A stretch of DNA of 64,000 bases, taken from the NCBI RefSeq assembly GCF_000807255.1, contig NZ_CP009268.1, positions 1,952,384 to 2,016,383 of the forward strand. Reading direction: 5' to 3'. Each line of letters opens with the position of its first letter. Positions within the stretch are counted from its first letter, which is position 1. The stretch is from Clostridium pasteurianum DSM 525 = ATCC 6013. Its GTDB lineage: Bacteria; Bacillota; Clostridia; Clostridiales; Clostridiaceae. The notes under the pieces were generated by a model. That model saw only the letters and a program-made list of their open reading frames with translations. It searched no databases and was not told where the DNA came from. Made by a program: the position numbers and the translations under genes. This document shows positions 44,912 through 54,447 of this stretch, piece by piece.

Positions 44912-44954
44912 TTTGTATAAAAATCAGTAGTTAATTCAATAATGTCTAATAGAC

Positions 44955-44982
44955 AGCACAATACTATATATAGTATTGTGCT
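44955..44982 (+). terminator. Perfect palindrome between spoVD and murE
   Basis: A 28-base perfect palindrome (14-bp arms, AGCACAATACTATA), followed by TATTTAAAG. Weak T run, so it may reduce rather than stop transcription into murE. Confidence 0.55.
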
Positions 44983-45004
44983 TATTTAAAGAGGAAGTGA
45001 TAGT

Positions 45005-46453
45005 ATGAAACTGGAAAATATATTTGAAGGTATTAAATACCAGGTAGTAAAAGGACATATAAATTTAAATATTAATAAAATAGAATACGATTCTAGAAAT
45101 GTAACTAAAGATGATCTATTTATCTGCATAGAAGGTTTCAGTACAGATGGACATAAATATATTGGCAATGCAGTAAAAAGTGGAGCCACAGCTATTGTCT
45201 GCACAAAAATTCCAAAGGATTTACCGAATTGTACTGTAATCCATGTGGAAGACAGCAGGAAGGTATTGGCACTTACAGCAGCCAATTTTTATGGTCATCC
45301 TGTTGAAAAGTTAAAGATGATTGGAATTACTGGAACTAATGGCAAGACTACATCTACCTATATGATTAAATCTATTTTGGAGAATGCAGGACATAAAGTA
45401 GGTCTTATAGGTACCATTGCCAACTATATAGGAGATAAAAAGATATTAGCTCATAGAACTACGCCAGAATCTTTAGAACTCCATAAACTCTTTAAAGAAA
45501 TGGTAGATAGTGGGGCTGAATATTGCGTTATGGAAGTTTCTTCTCATTCTCTGTATTTAAATAGGGTTTATGGAATAGAATTTAATGAGGGCATATTTAC
45601 TAACCTTACTCAGGATCATCTGGATTTTCATAAAACTTTTGAAAATTATTATAATGCAAAGCTCATATTATTTAAAAACAGTAAAGATGCTATAATTAAT
45701 ATGGATGATGATTATGGAAAAAGAGTATATGATGATTTAAGCTGCAATAAAATTACCTATGGGTTTAAAAAACATGAGGATGTAGAAGCAAAAGATATAA
45801 AAATGCATTCCAGGGGAATAGATTTTAAAATTAACTATAAAAATGAATCTGTTTTTGTTAATTTAAATATTCCTGGAAGATACAATATATCCAATGCCCT
45901 CGGAAGTGCTGCAGCATGTCTATTAGAAGGGATTACATTAAAACAGATAAAGACAGGATTGGAAGCATTAAAGGCAGTTCCAGGAAGGTGTGAAGCTGTT
46001 GGTACAAATTTTGACCTTGGGTTTGATATAATTGTAGATTATGCACATACTCCTGATGGTCTTGTGAATATACTTAAAACAGCTAGAGAATTTACAAAGG
46101 GAAGGCTTATTTCTGTTTTTGGATGCGGCGGAGATAGAGATAAGACAAAAAGACCTATAATGGGAGGAATTGGAAGTCAACTTAGCGATATTGCAATAAT
46201 AACTTCTGATAATCCAAGAACTGAAGAACCAATAAGCATAATAAATGAAATAGTCAAGGGTATAAGTAAAGACAACTATATAACTATAGAAAATAGAAGA
46301 GAAGCAATAAAAAAGGCAATTTCCATGGCAAATAAGGATGATGTTATAGTAATTGCAGGGAAAGGTCATGAAGACTATCAAGTTTTAAAAGAAGGTACAA
46401 TTCATTTTGACGAAAGAGAAGTTGTTGATGAAATCATAAAGGAGCTGTTTTAA
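45005..46453 (+). CDS. murE: UDP-MurNAc-L-Ala-D-Glu:meso-diaminopimelate ligase MurE
   Basis: Adds meso-DAP to the peptidoglycan precursor. 482 residues. ATP-binding [10 protein letters not shown] from about residue 107, Mur ligase centre, and the DNPR motif (402-405) that marks DAP rather than Lys specificity. This fits the dapF gene near the window end. ATG after GAGGAAGTGATAGT; followed directly by murF. Confidence 0.97.
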   Translation: MKLENIFEGIKYQVVKGHINLNINKIEYDSRNVTKDDLFICIEGFSTDGHKYIGNAVKSGATAIVCTKIPKDLPNCTVIHVEDSRKVLALTAANFYGHPVEKLKMIGITGTNGKTTSTYMIKSILENAGHKVGLIGTIANYIGDKKILAHRTTPESLELHKLFKEMVDSGAEYCVMEVSSHSLYLNRVYGIEFNEGIFTNLTQDHLDFHKTFENYYNAKLILFKNSKDAIINMDDDYGKRVYDDLSCNKITYGFKKHEDVEAKDIKMHSRGIDFKINYKNESVFVNLNIPGRYNISNALGSAAACLLEGITLKQIKTGLEALKAVPGRCEAVGTNFDLGFDIIVDYAHTPDGLVNILKTAREFTKGRLISVFGCGGDRDKTKRPIMGGIGSQLSDIAIITSDNPRTEEPISIINEIVKGISKDNYITIENRREAIKKAISMANKDDVIVIAGKGHEDYQVLKEGTIHFDEREVVDEIIKELF

Positions 46454-47836
46454 TTGGAATATAAATTTCTTAGTTCTATTGTGGAGGCAGTAGAAGGTAA
46501 ATTATTGATAAAAGGTTCTAAAGAGGCATTTAATCATGTAAGTATAGATACTAGAAAAATAGAACCGGGAAGCATTTTTATTGCAATTAAAGGTGATAAA
46601 TATAATGCCAACGAATTTGTGGCAGAAGCAAGTAAAAAAGGCGCAGGACTTTGTATTGTAGATGAAATAAAATTTAAAGAAGAGGATATATCTAAAGATA
46701 CTTCAATTATAATTGTAGAAAATACCAGAAAAGCATTATTAAAATTAGCTGAATTCTATAGGAGTACCCTTGATATAAAAATTGTGGGGATTACCGGTTC
46801 TACAGGAAAAACTACCACTAAAGATATGACCTATGCCATTTTATCACAGAAATATAAGGTGTTTAAAACAGAGGGGAATTTTAATAATGAAATAGGTCTC
46901 CCTCTGATGATTTTTAATTTAGATAAAAGCTATGATATAGCTGTACTTGAAATGGGAATGAGTAATTTTTTTGAAATTCACAATATGGCAAAGGCAGCAA
47001 AGCCGGATATTGCACTTATAACTAACATAGGAATATCCCATATAGAAAATCTAAAGACCAGAGAATATATACTTCAGGCTAAATTAGAAATAACAGATTA
47101 TTTTAATTCAAATTCAACCCTTATTTTAAATTCAGATAACGATATGCTTTCAAAGGTAAATAGGGAAGATAAAATATACAAAATTATAAGTACTAGCACA
47201 GAATCGGATTGTGAGCTGAAGGCTGAAAATGTAAAACTTAAAGAAGCAGAAGTTGTCTTTGATATATCTAGAGATAATAAAGTGGTATTTGAAGGCTTTA
47301 AGGTAGGCTTACCTGGAAAACACAATATATCTAATGCCTTACTTGCTATTGCCTGTGGTGAAGCCTTTGGATTGACCTACGAGGAAATGAATAGGGGGAT
47401 GGAAGGCCTTAATATGACTTCTATGAGGTTAGATATAATTAAAGGTAAAAAATACACAATAGTTAATGATTGTTATAATGCCAGTCCCGATTCAATGATA
47501 GCGGCAATTGATGTTTTAAAAAATATAAGGGGAAAAAGAAAAATAGCAGTTTTAGGAACTATGAGAGAATTGGGTGAAAAAGCTTATGATGCCCATAGAG
47601 AAATAGGTACCTATGCAAAGAAAAATTCAGTAGATTTACTAATAGTATTGGGAGAGTTTGAACAGGCCTATAGGGAAGGCTTTCAAAACAGTGAGAAGAT
47701 AAAAAAATTTAATTCCACAGAAGAAGCTTCCGAATTTCTCGATAAGTTTATAAAAGAGGATGACGTGGTGCTGGTGAAGGCATCAAGGGCAATGAAATTT
47801 GAAAAAATAGTTTCTCATCTTGAGGAAAACAACTAA
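46454..47836 (+). CDS. murF: UDP-MurNAc-tripeptide:D-Ala-D-Ala ligase MurF
   Basis: Adds D-Ala-D-Ala to complete the pentapeptide. 460 residues, with the N-terminal MurF domain (VSIDTRKIEPGSIFIAIKG), P-loop GITGSTGKTTTKDM (about 113-126), GNFNNEIGLPLMI and NDCYNASPDSM in the C-terminal domain. Starts at TTG immediately after the murE stop, with AGGAGC inside the end of murE, so translation is coupled. Confidence 0.96.
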   Translation: MEYKFLSSIVEAVEGKLLIKGSKEAFNHVSIDTRKIEPGSIFIAIKGDKYNANEFVAEASKKGAGLCIVDEIKFKEEDISKDTSIIIVENTRKALLKLAEFYRSTLDIKIVGITGSTGKTTTKDMTYAILSQKYKVFKTEGNFNNEIGLPLMIFNLDKSYDIAVLEMGMSNFFEIHNMAKAAKPDIALITNIGISHIENLKTREYILQAKLEITDYFNSNSTLILNSDNDMLSKVNREDKIYKIISTSTESDCELKAENVKLKEAEVVFDISRDNKVVFEGFKVGLPGKHNISNALLAIACGEAFGLTYEEMNRGMEGLNMTSMRLDIIKGKKYTIVNDCYNASPDSMIAAIDVLKNIRGKRKIAVLGTMRELGEKAYDAHREIGTYAKKNSVDLLIVLGEFEQAYREGFQNSEKIKKFNSTEEASEFLDKFIKEDDVVLVKASRAMKFEKIVSHLEENN

Positions 47837-47931
47837 TTAAACAATGGATAAATTTATACTATTAAAATGAAATTGCACAGTGTTTTAGATGCTTTAAAAT
47901 ATTTAAACAATTTAGAAAAGGAGATGCAATT

Positions 47932-48888
47932 ATGAGTGCAATAATATATTCTGTATTGGTAGCATTTTTGATTTCTTTGCTGCAGGGACCTATATTAATA
48001 CCTATACTTCATAAACTAAAATTTGGACAAAATATAAGAGAAGAGGGACCTAAAAGTCACAGAAAAAAAGCAGGTACACCCACTATGGGAGGATTAATAT
48101 TTATATTTACTACTGCTATAACTATGTTTATTATGAAGAATAACATAGCGTCAAATAAGACGGCAATATTTGCATTTATATGTCTTGTTGCATTTGGAGT
48201 TATAGGATTTTTAGATGATTTTCTAAAAATAGTACATAAGAGAAATGAAGGGCTTACAGCTAAGCAGAAATCACTTCTTCAGCTTATAGTTTCCTTGGGA
48301 ATTGCATATTATTCCTATATAACCGTAGGAACTGATATATATATACCTTTTTTTAGAATAACTTTACAGTTAAATCCTGTAGTTTATATGATTTTTATAG
48401 TGTTTTTTATGGTGGCAATAACTAATGCAGTAAATCTAACAGATGGATTGGATGGATTGGCAACTTCTGTAACGCTGCTTGTAATGACCTTCTTTACCAT
48501 AATAAGTTTTGCCTGGCATTCCTATGAGCTTGCCATATTTTGCGGCATTATGGCAGGAGCTCTGTTGGGATTCTTGAAATATAATACTTTTCCAGCACAA
48601 ATTTTTATGGGAGATACAGGATCTTTGGCCCTTGGCGGAGCAATAGCTGGTATAGCTATTATACTAAAATTGCCAATAGTGGTTATAATAGTAGGAGGAA
48701 TATATGTACTTGAGACAGTTTCAGTAGTTATACAGGTAACTTGTTTTAAACTTACAGGTAAAAGAGTATTTAAGATGGCTCCTATCCACCATCATTTTGA
48801 ACAGCTTGGATGGCACGAGACTAAAGTAGTAGCTGTGTTTTCAATTGTAACTGTTATACTATGTCTCATATCGCTTTTATCACTTTAG
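47932..48888 (+). CDS. mraY: Phospho-MurNAc-pentapeptide transferase MraY
   Basis: Makes lipid I by moving phospho-MurNAc-pentapeptide to undecaprenyl phosphate. 318 residues, about ten membrane helices. Motifs: [19 protein letters not shown] (about 37-55), [23 protein letters not shown] (about 165-179), [12 protein letters not shown] and the late [16 protein letters not shown] after AAAAGGAGATG. In many bacteria murD follows; here ftsW does. Confidence 0.97.
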   Translation: MSAIIYSVLVAFLISLLQGPILIPILHKLKFGQNIREEGPKSHRKKAGTPTMGGLIFIFTTAITMFIMKNNIASNKTAIFAFICLVAFGVIGFLDDFLKIVHKRNEGLTAKQKSLLQLIVSLGIAYYSYITVGTDIYIPFFRITLQLNPVVYMIFIVFFMVAITNAVNLTDGLDGLATSVTLLVMTFFTIISFAWHSYELAIFCGIMAGALLGFLKYNTFPAQIFMGDTGSLALGGAIAGIAIILKLPIVVIIVGGIYVLETVSVVIQVTCFKLTGKRVFKMAPIHHHFEQLGWHETKVVAVFSIVTVILCLISLLSL

Positions 48889-48964
48889 TTATATTAAATA
48901 AATGATTGGTCTTTTACCTGTTATTTATTTTGATATATTTTAAGAAATATTTTGGAGGTATGTT

Positions 48965-50077
48965 ATGAATAAACCTAAACTTTTTCAAAAGGTAGAGGTT
49001 GACTTTGTTTTACTGGCCACGGTGTTATTAATTTTAGCAATTGGTATTATAATGGTGTACAGCGCAAGTTCCTATAGTGCACTTAATAATCCTTCCCTTA
49101 ATGATGATATGTACTTTTTAAAAAAACAAGGTATCTTTGCCATTGCAGGTATTGTAATGATGCTTATTGTTGAAAAGATTGATTATCACAGAATAAAAGG
49201 AGCAACAAATATTATAGTACTTATAACTATAATTCTTCTGGGTATAGTGCTTTTTTGTCCACCAGTAAATGGTGCCAGAAGGTGGATACCTCTTGGACCT
49301 CTTGGAAACCTTCAGCCCTCTGAAATTGCAAAGTATACTGTGGTATTATTACTTGCAAAGGGAATAGAGAAAACTGGTGAAAATATTAAAAAATTTTTCC
49401 CAACGGTAGTTATATATCTATTTGTGGCAGCTTTTTTTGCAGGTTTTGTATACATAGAAAAGAATTTAAGTATAGCAACTGTAATTATGCTTGTTAGCTT
49501 AATAATAATATATGTAGGTGGTGCAAAAGGCTGGCAGCTTGGATCTATAATATTTTCTCTTATACCTTTAGGTTTTATATTTATTAAGGCAGAGCCTTAT
49601 AGATGGGCAAGGCTTATGTCTTTTAGAGATCCTTGGAAAGATGCGAAGAATGTAGGATATCAATTAGTTCAATCACTTTTAGCTTTAGGCTCTGGAGGCG
49701 TAATGGGACTTGGACTTGGACAATCAAGGCAAAAGGCTTATTATATACCAGAACCTCACAATGATTTTATTTTTGCAATTATAGGTGAAGAACTGGGCTT
49801 TGTAGGTTGCGTGGTTATAATATTATTGTTTTTAGTTTTAATACAGAGGGGTATTAAAATTGCAATTCATGCAAAAGATATGTATGGAACATTAATAGCA
49901 GTGGGAATAACATCTGTATTAGCAGTTCAGGCTATAATAAATATAGCTGTTGTTACAGGCTCTATACCAGTTACTGGTGTACCACTGCCGTTCATAAGTT
50001 ATGGAGGATCCTCTCTGGTAGTTAATTTGATGGCTGTAGGTATTTTGCTAAATATATCTTCACAAACTAATAAATAG
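48965..50077 (+). CDS. ftsW: FtsW/SpoVE-type peptidoglycan glycosyltransferase (SEDS)
   Basis: SEDS polymerase that works with a class B PBP such as the one encoded upstream. 370 residues, about ten membrane helices. SEDS motifs: VNGARRWIPLGPLGNLQPSEIAKY-type block (about 101-124), YQLVQSLLALGSGGVMGLGLGQSRQK (about 236-261), PHNDFIFAIIGEELGF and GVPLPFISYGGSSL near the end. Could be called ftsW or spoVE. ATG after TTGGAGGTATGTT; terminator follows. Confidence 0.94.
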   Translation: MNKPKLFQKVEVDFVLLATVLLILAIGIIMVYSASSYSALNNPSLNDDMYFLKKQGIFAIAGIVMMLIVEKIDYHRIKGATNIIVLITIILLGIVLFCPPVNGARRWIPLGPLGNLQPSEIAKYTVVLLLAKGIEKTGENIKKFFPTVVIYLFVAAFFAGFVYIEKNLSIATVIMLVSLIIIYVGGAKGWQLGSIIFSLIPLGFIFIKAEPYRWARLMSFRDPWKDAKNVGYQLVQSLLALGSGGVMGLGLGQSRQKAYYIPEPHNDFIFAIIGEELGFVGCVVIILLFLVLIQRGIKIAIHAKDMYGTLIAVGITSVLAVQAIINIAVVTGSIPVTGVPLPFISYGGSSLVVNLMAVGILLNISSQTNK

Positions 50078-50078
50078 A

Positions 50079-50112
50079 AAATATAGCATTGCTTGCAAGC
50101 AATGCTATATTT
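50079..50112 (+). terminator. Terminator after ftsW
   Basis: Near-perfect palindrome (arms AAATATAGCATTGCTT and AAGCAATGCTATATTT around GC centre), followed by ATATAAAA. Separates the mraZ-ftsW transcript from divIB and the genes after it, at least in part. Confidence 0.75.
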
Positions 50113-50235
50113 ATATAAAATTATATAAATTTTGCTGTTTAAATGAGTGGTATTATGTGGTATTATTAAATAGTCAATTGATATATACTTAATGTTTCAT
50201 TGTGTTTTTAATATTTCTAATTAATAGGTGAGTAC

Positions 50236-50994
50236 ATGGAAAAGAGTAAAAATGAACTTATAGAGAAGAGAAGAAAAAAGAGAAGATTTAAAAGAGTTTT
50301 TTTTATTATGATACTGCTGATTGCAGTACTTGTCACTTTATGTTTAAAATTAACATATTTCAATATAAAATATATTAATGTATCAAACAACTATACTATA
50401 GCCTCTGAGGAGATAGTTAAAGAATCAGGAATACAAAAGAATACAAATATATTTTATATGAATAGCAAAAATATTAAAAATAATATTTTAAATAATCCCT
50501 ATATACTCAGTGTAGATATACATAAAAAACTTCCCAATACAATAAATATTAATGTAAATGAAAGAAAGGCTGTTTTTTATGCACAAAATAATAATAATAA
50601 ATTTGCTGTTATAGATAGAGCTGGCACAGTACTTGAGATTAAAGATAATATTGATAATATGAATCTTATAAAAATTGTTGGTATAGATACTTCAAAAATT
50701 TCTATTGGAAAAGTGGTCTTAAATGACAATAAAAAACTTTATATAATAAATAGTCTTACAGATATTATAATGAATAACCAGGTGTGTAAAAATATTAAAG
50801 TGGTAAATATAACCGATACTATGGATCTAGAGACTTATTACAATAATATGTGTATTAAACTTGGTTCTAGTGAAAATCTGCAAAAAAAGTTGAATAGGGC
50901 TATTAATATAATAAATGATAGAAATTTATCCGCCTCAAAGGGATATGTAGATGTAAGTTTTAATGGAAATCCAGTATTTTTTGTTGAAAAGTAG
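50236..50994 (+). CDS. divIB: Cell division protein DivIB/FtsQ
   Basis: Bitopic divisome protein. 252 residues, with a very basic cytoplasmic N terminus (IEKRRKKRRFKRV), membrane helix (about 23-41), an extracellular POTRA domain starting FNIKYINVSNNYTIASEEIV (about 42-61), and a beta domain with DRAGTVLEI. Binds the FtsL-type partner encoded upstream. ATG after AATAGGTGAG. A murB gene, often found here, is missing. Confidence 0.9.
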   Translation: MEKSKNELIEKRRKKRRFKRVFFIMILLIAVLVTLCLKLTYFNIKYINVSNNYTIASEEIVKESGIQKNTNIFYMNSKNIKNNILNNPYILSVDIHKKLPNTININVNERKAVFYAQNNNNKFAVIDRAGTVLEIKDNIDNMNLIKIVGIDTSKISIGKVVLNDNKKLYIINSLTDIIMNNQVCKNIKVVNITDTMDLETYYNNMCIKLGSSENLQKKLNRAINIINDRNLSASKGYVDVSFNGNPVFFVEK

Positions 50995-51005
50995 GAGGAT
51001 ATAAT

Positions 51006-51746
51006 ATGAAGAGAATAAGATCACAAATAGCTGTAGCCTTGGTTTGCTGTATACTTGGTTTTATGCTTGCCTATCAATTTAGGATAATAAGTCTTCAGGA
51101 ATCCAATATAAGTCTTCAAGGAGATAGTTCTCAGATAACTAGCCAAGTGGAACAGTTAAACAAGGAAAAAGAGGATTTAAATAAAAAAGTAAATGAGCTT
51201 CAGACTAAGTTAAAGCAGTATCAGGATGCAGCAGTCACTAAGAGTGGTGCAGATAAACAAATGATAGATGAATTAAATAATTTAAATGCACTTATAGGTA
51301 GTGAAGATGTACAGGGTCAGGGAATTATTATAACCATAACTCCAAGGAATATATTTTCATCAGATATTGATGGTGTGGGAAATGTTATTACAGATAAGGC
51401 CCTTACTAATATAGTAAATGAACTACGTTTTGCTGGTGCAGAGGCTATTTCCATAAACAACATAAGGGTAACATCCTATACAGGTATAAAGACATCCGGG
51501 GGGGTTTCAAATATTTTTATAGGATCTAGTGATAAGATATCACCCTATGATACCATTACAATAAAAGCTATAGGAAATAAAGAAGATCTTAATTCGGGAA
51601 TGGTTTTCCCTGGAGTGCTGTATAATAATCCTGATATACCCTCTGCTGCGTATATAGTAGCTACACCACAGAAAAGTGACAATATAAAAATTCCTAAATC
51701 TAATAAAGTATTTAATTTTCAATATGCAAGACCAGCAGCTAAGTAA
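51006..51746 (+). CDS. DUF881 protein (YlxW/YlxX type), first copy
   Basis: 246 residues. N-terminal membrane helix (about 8-26), coiled coil (about 45-75), then the DUF881 domain with EDVQGQGIIITITP, LTNIVNELRFAGAEAISINN (about 135-154) and the C-terminal segment on a conserved barrel. Equivalent to Bacillus ylxW/ylxX, next to divIB. Role in division or cell wall is suspected from context only. SD AGGAGGATATAAT. Confidence 0.9.
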   Translation: MKRIRSQIAVALVCCILGFMLAYQFRIISLQESNISLQGDSSQITSQVEQLNKEKEDLNKKVNELQTKLKQYQDAAVTKSGADKQMIDELNNLNALIGSEDVQGQGIIITITPRNIFSSDIDGVGNVITDKALTNIVNELRFAGAEAISINNIRVTSYTGIKTSGGVSNIFIGSSDKISPYDTITIKAIGNKEDLNSGMVFPGVLYNNPDIPSAAYIVATPQKSDNIKIPKSNKVFNFQYARPAAK

Positions 51747-51752
51747 TTGTAT

Positions 51753-51990
51753 TTGAAGCAAGTTCTTAATTCAGGTGGGGATTCTTTTATTCCATCTGAA
51801 TTTTAGAACTGCAAATGCATGGCTTACTTGGCGTTGAACTCCCACTTGAAGAAAAGCAGGCAAAACAAAATTTATTTTGTATTTGGTCGCTTTCACAGAG
51901 TGCAAGCAGAGAACCAAAATCTTTTTTTTGATTTTGTGTGAGGGCTGTACAGAGTGCGTAGGAGACTTACGCCAAGTTAGTCAGGTTAAA
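51753..51990 (+). repeat. Dispersed structured repeat, copy 2 (long form)
   Basis: 238 bp, about 96% like copy 1 (28986-29224) and in the same orientation. It fills the DUF881-sbp gap: it starts 7 bases after the DUF881 stop and ends 30 bases before sbp. Contains the hairpin, the inverted ACTTGGCGT/ACGCCAAGT pair and the two ACAGAGTGC sites of copy 1. Its first hairpin loop is changed (ATTCC in place of ACCCC). No coding sequence. Confidence 0.9.
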
Positions 51991-52020
51991 TTATTTGTAA
52001 TATTTAAGGAGTGAATTCAT

Positions 52021-52359
52021 ATGATAGCATTTTTTGGTTTGTTAATAGGAATTATAATAGGTGTCTTTTGGAATGCACCTATTCCAGATAAATTTTCACC
52101 TTATATGTCAGTGGCAATATTTGCATGCCTTGATTCTGTATTTGGTGCTTTGAGAGCGGGACTTTCAAAGCAATTCAGAGCCGATGTATTTATTTCTGGT
52201 TTTTTTGGAAATGCAGTTCTTTCTGTTGCATTAGTATATTTAGGGGATAAACTAGGAATTCCAATTTATCTTGCAGCTGTTATTGTTTTTGGAAGCAGAA
52301 TATTTAACAATTTTGCATTGATCAGAAGAAGCTTGTTAGATAGAGGAAAAATTCACTGA
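52021..52359 (+). CDS. sbp: Small basic protein Sbp (DUF1290)
   Basis: 112-residue membrane protein of the Sbp/DUF1290 family, found between ylxX and ftsA in Bacillus. Three or so membrane helices (about 1-18, 28-46, 62-95). Signature PYMSVAIFACLDSVFGALRAGL (about 27-48) and C-terminal FGSRIFNNFALIRR. Function unknown; clusters with DUF881 and division genes. ATG start with AAGGAGTGAATTC. Confidence 0.92.
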   Translation: MIAFFGLLIGIIIGVFWNAPIPDKFSPYMSVAIFACLDSVFGALRAGLSKQFRADVFISGFFGNAVLSVALVYLGDKLGIPIYLAAVIVFGSRIFNNFALIRRSLLDRGKIH

Positions 52360-52371
52360 TGAGGTGATAAA

Positions 52372-53097
52372 ATGAAGAATAATGAATCGACAGTATTTGT
52401 ATTTGTAGCTTGCATTATAATAGGAATTTTAATAACTTCAAATTTTAATTTTTCCAGAACTGGTACAAGAGTTTTTTTAAATGCAAAACAATATCAGGAT
52501 CAGTATAATTACAAAAATACTTTACTAAATCAAATTAATGAACTTAGAGACAATTATTTTGATTTGCAAAGTAAAATAGGTAAATTAAGCAATGATAAGA
52601 GCAATGAAGATTTAGAAAAAGAATTAAAAAAAGAACTGGATAATGCCAGAATCATTTCAGGAGAAGAGGATGTAGAGGGTCCAGGAATTAAAATAGTGCT
52701 TAATGATGACACAGATAAATTTAATGGTACTGTTATACAATCTGAATATGATTTATTAAAACTAATTCATAATTATGATGTAAGCTATGTAGTTAATGAT
52801 TTACAATTGGCTGGAGCAGAGGCTATTTCGGTAAATGGGCAGAGGATAGCAAGTACTACAGAAATTTATTGTATAGGGGCATTTATTAGAGTTAATGGTG
52901 TGCAGGTAGCTTCTCCGTTCTATATAGATGCTATAGGAGATAAAGATAAGCTTAAGGATTATATGATGTCAAGTAACAATTATCTGTATACAATGATCAA
53001 TAGGGGAATAAAAGTAAAGTTAACACAAAATAGCAATATAAAGATTAATGGTTATAATGGAGACCTTGTTAATAAGTATTTAAAATCAAGTAATTAA
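52372..53097 (+). CDS. DUF881 protein (YlxX/YlxW type), second copy
   Basis: 241 residues, same layout as the first DUF881 protein: membrane helix (about 9-25), coiled coil (about 45-90), DUF881 domain with EDVEGPGIKIVLND and LQLAGAEAISVNGQRIAST (about 144-162). Flanks sbp on its other side, the reverse of Bacillus, where the two DUF881 genes are adjacent before sbp. ATG after GAGGTGATAAA. ftsA and ftsZ, next in Bacillus, are not here. Confidence 0.9.
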   Translation: MKNNESTVFVFVACIIIGILITSNFNFSRTGTRVFLNAKQYQDQYNYKNTLLNQINELRDNYFDLQSKIGKLSNDKSNEDLEKELKKELDNARIISGEEDVEGPGIKIVLNDDTDKFNGTVIQSEYDLLKLIHNYDVSYVVNDLQLAGAEAISVNGQRIASTTEIYCIGAFIRVNGVQVASPFYIDAIGDKDKLKDYMMSSNNYLYTMINRGIKVKLTQNSNIKINGYNGDLVNKYLKSSN

Positions 53098-53296
53098 CCT
53101 TGTTGATTTGATTACAATATTTTACAATTAATTGTGATTTAAATAAAAAATATTTGAGTTTGAAGGGGCTTTATATCAATAATATAATTATATTAAAAAA
53201 ATTATTGAATAATGAAGGATTTTTCAATTTTATGAAGAATAATATATTTATGAATATCAGACTTAGTTTAATCTATCAATATTGTAAGGAGACGGT

Positions 53297-53965
53297 GTGA
53301 TTTTGTCTATAGAAGAAAATATTTGTGATATAAAAAAGCAGCTGCCTAAAGATGTTACATTAATAGCTGTATCAAAAACCAGAACTGTAGAAGAGATTCA
53401 AGAAGTATATGATCAAGGAGTAAGAGACTTTGGAGAAAATAAAGTTCAAGAACTTACGGATAAAATAGACAGATTTGATTCCTCTGTCAGATGGCATCTT
53501 ATAGGTCATCTTCAGACCAATAAAGTTAAATATATTGTTGGTAAAGTTCATTTAATTCATTCTGTAGATAGTATAAAATTGTTAAAGGAAATTGAAAAAA
53601 GATATGGAGCTGATAACTTAACAGCGAACATATTAATTCAAATAAATATAGGTAGAGAAGAATCAAAAACTGGTATATTCAAGGAAGATTTACCTGAAAT
53701 TTTAGAGGCCTGTGAAATTTGTAATAATATAAAAGTTAAAGGACTTATGTCTGTAATTCCAAAGGGTTCAGAGGAAGACTGTAAAAAATATTTTAGAGAA
53801 ATGCAAAATATATGGCACAGTATAAAGGAAAAAAGTTATAAAAATATTTCTATGGATTATCTATCTATGGGAATGACTCATGATTATAAATTTGCTTTAG
53901 AGGAAGGTTCCAACATGATTAGAGTTGGAGAAGGAATATTTGGTAAGAGAAACTATAATAAATAG
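53297..53965 (+). CDS. ylmE: PLP-homeostasis protein YlmE (YggS/PROSC family)
   Basis: Binds pyridoxal phosphate and buffers its pool. 222 residues, a TIM barrel without a second domain. PLP lysine Lys27 in IAVSKTR, then FGENKVQEL (about 46-54), WHLIGHLQTNKVK (about 67-79), LMSVIP, and MGMTHDYKFALEEGSNMIRVGEGIFG (C terminus). GTG start 5 bases after AAGGAG. First gene of a ylmE-sepF-ylmH-divIVA group; a 199-base AT-rich gap upstream may hold its promoter. Confidence 0.95.
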   Translation: MILSIEENICDIKKQLPKDVTLIAVSKTRTVEEIQEVYDQGVRDFGENKVQELTDKIDRFDSSVRWHLIGHLQTNKVKYIVGKVHLIHSVDSIKLLKEIEKRYGADNLTANILIQINIGREESKTGIFKEDLPEILEACEICNNIKVKGLMSVIPKGSEEDCKKYFREMQNIWHSIKEKSYKNISMDYLSMGMTHDYKFALEEGSNMIRVGEGIFGKRNYNK

Positions 53966-53977
53966 GAGGAAAACAAA

Positions 53978-54433
53978 ATGGCAAAAATGTTTAATAAGAT
54001 TATGGGTATTATTGGGCTGGATGATGGAAGTATAGAGGAGGAGTTTGAGCAGGAAGAAGCAATAGATCAAAAAAAAGATGAAGAAGAATTAAGTGAACCA
54101 ATAGTAAATACTAAGAAAAATAACAAAGTTGTAAATATCCATACAGCTTCTTCTGTAAGAGTGGTTATTTCAAGACCAAAAAGCTATGATGAAGCTACTT
54201 CTATATGTGATGATTTAAAGAGCAGACGAATTGTAGTAGTAAATGTAAGTGATTTGGAACCTAAAACAGCTCAGAGATTACTGGATTTTATGGGTGGTGC
54301 AAGTTATGTACTTAATGGAGAATTACAAGAAGTTGAAAAGAATGTTTACATATTATCACCTTCCAATGTGGAGGTTTCTAACGAATTACAATCTGAAATT
54401 TCAGGTAAAAGCATGTTTACCTGGAATAAATAG
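53978..54433 (+). CDS. sepF: Cell division protein SepF
   Basis: Membrane-associated FtsZ-binding protein. 151 residues. Short amphipathic N-terminal helix ([13 protein letters not shown]), acidic linker, and the SepF domain (about 58-140) with [34 protein letters not shown]-type block. Made with ylmE and ylmH. FtsZ itself is outside the window. Confidence 0.95.
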   Translation: MAKMFNKIMGIIGLDDGSIEEEFEQEEAIDQKKDEEELSEPIVNTKKNNKVVNIHTASSVRVVISRPKSYDEATSICDDLKSRRIVVVNVSDLEPKTAQRLLDFMGGASYVLNGELQEVEKNVYILSPSNVEVSNELQSEISGKSMFTWNK

Positions 54434-54447
54434 AATATTGACATAAA

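Noticed and set aside
44955-44982. Palindrome before murE as an operator
   Set aside because: A perfect palindrome could bind a dimer, but AT-rich stem and position between genes fit an RNA hairpin better; kept as a terminator-like element.
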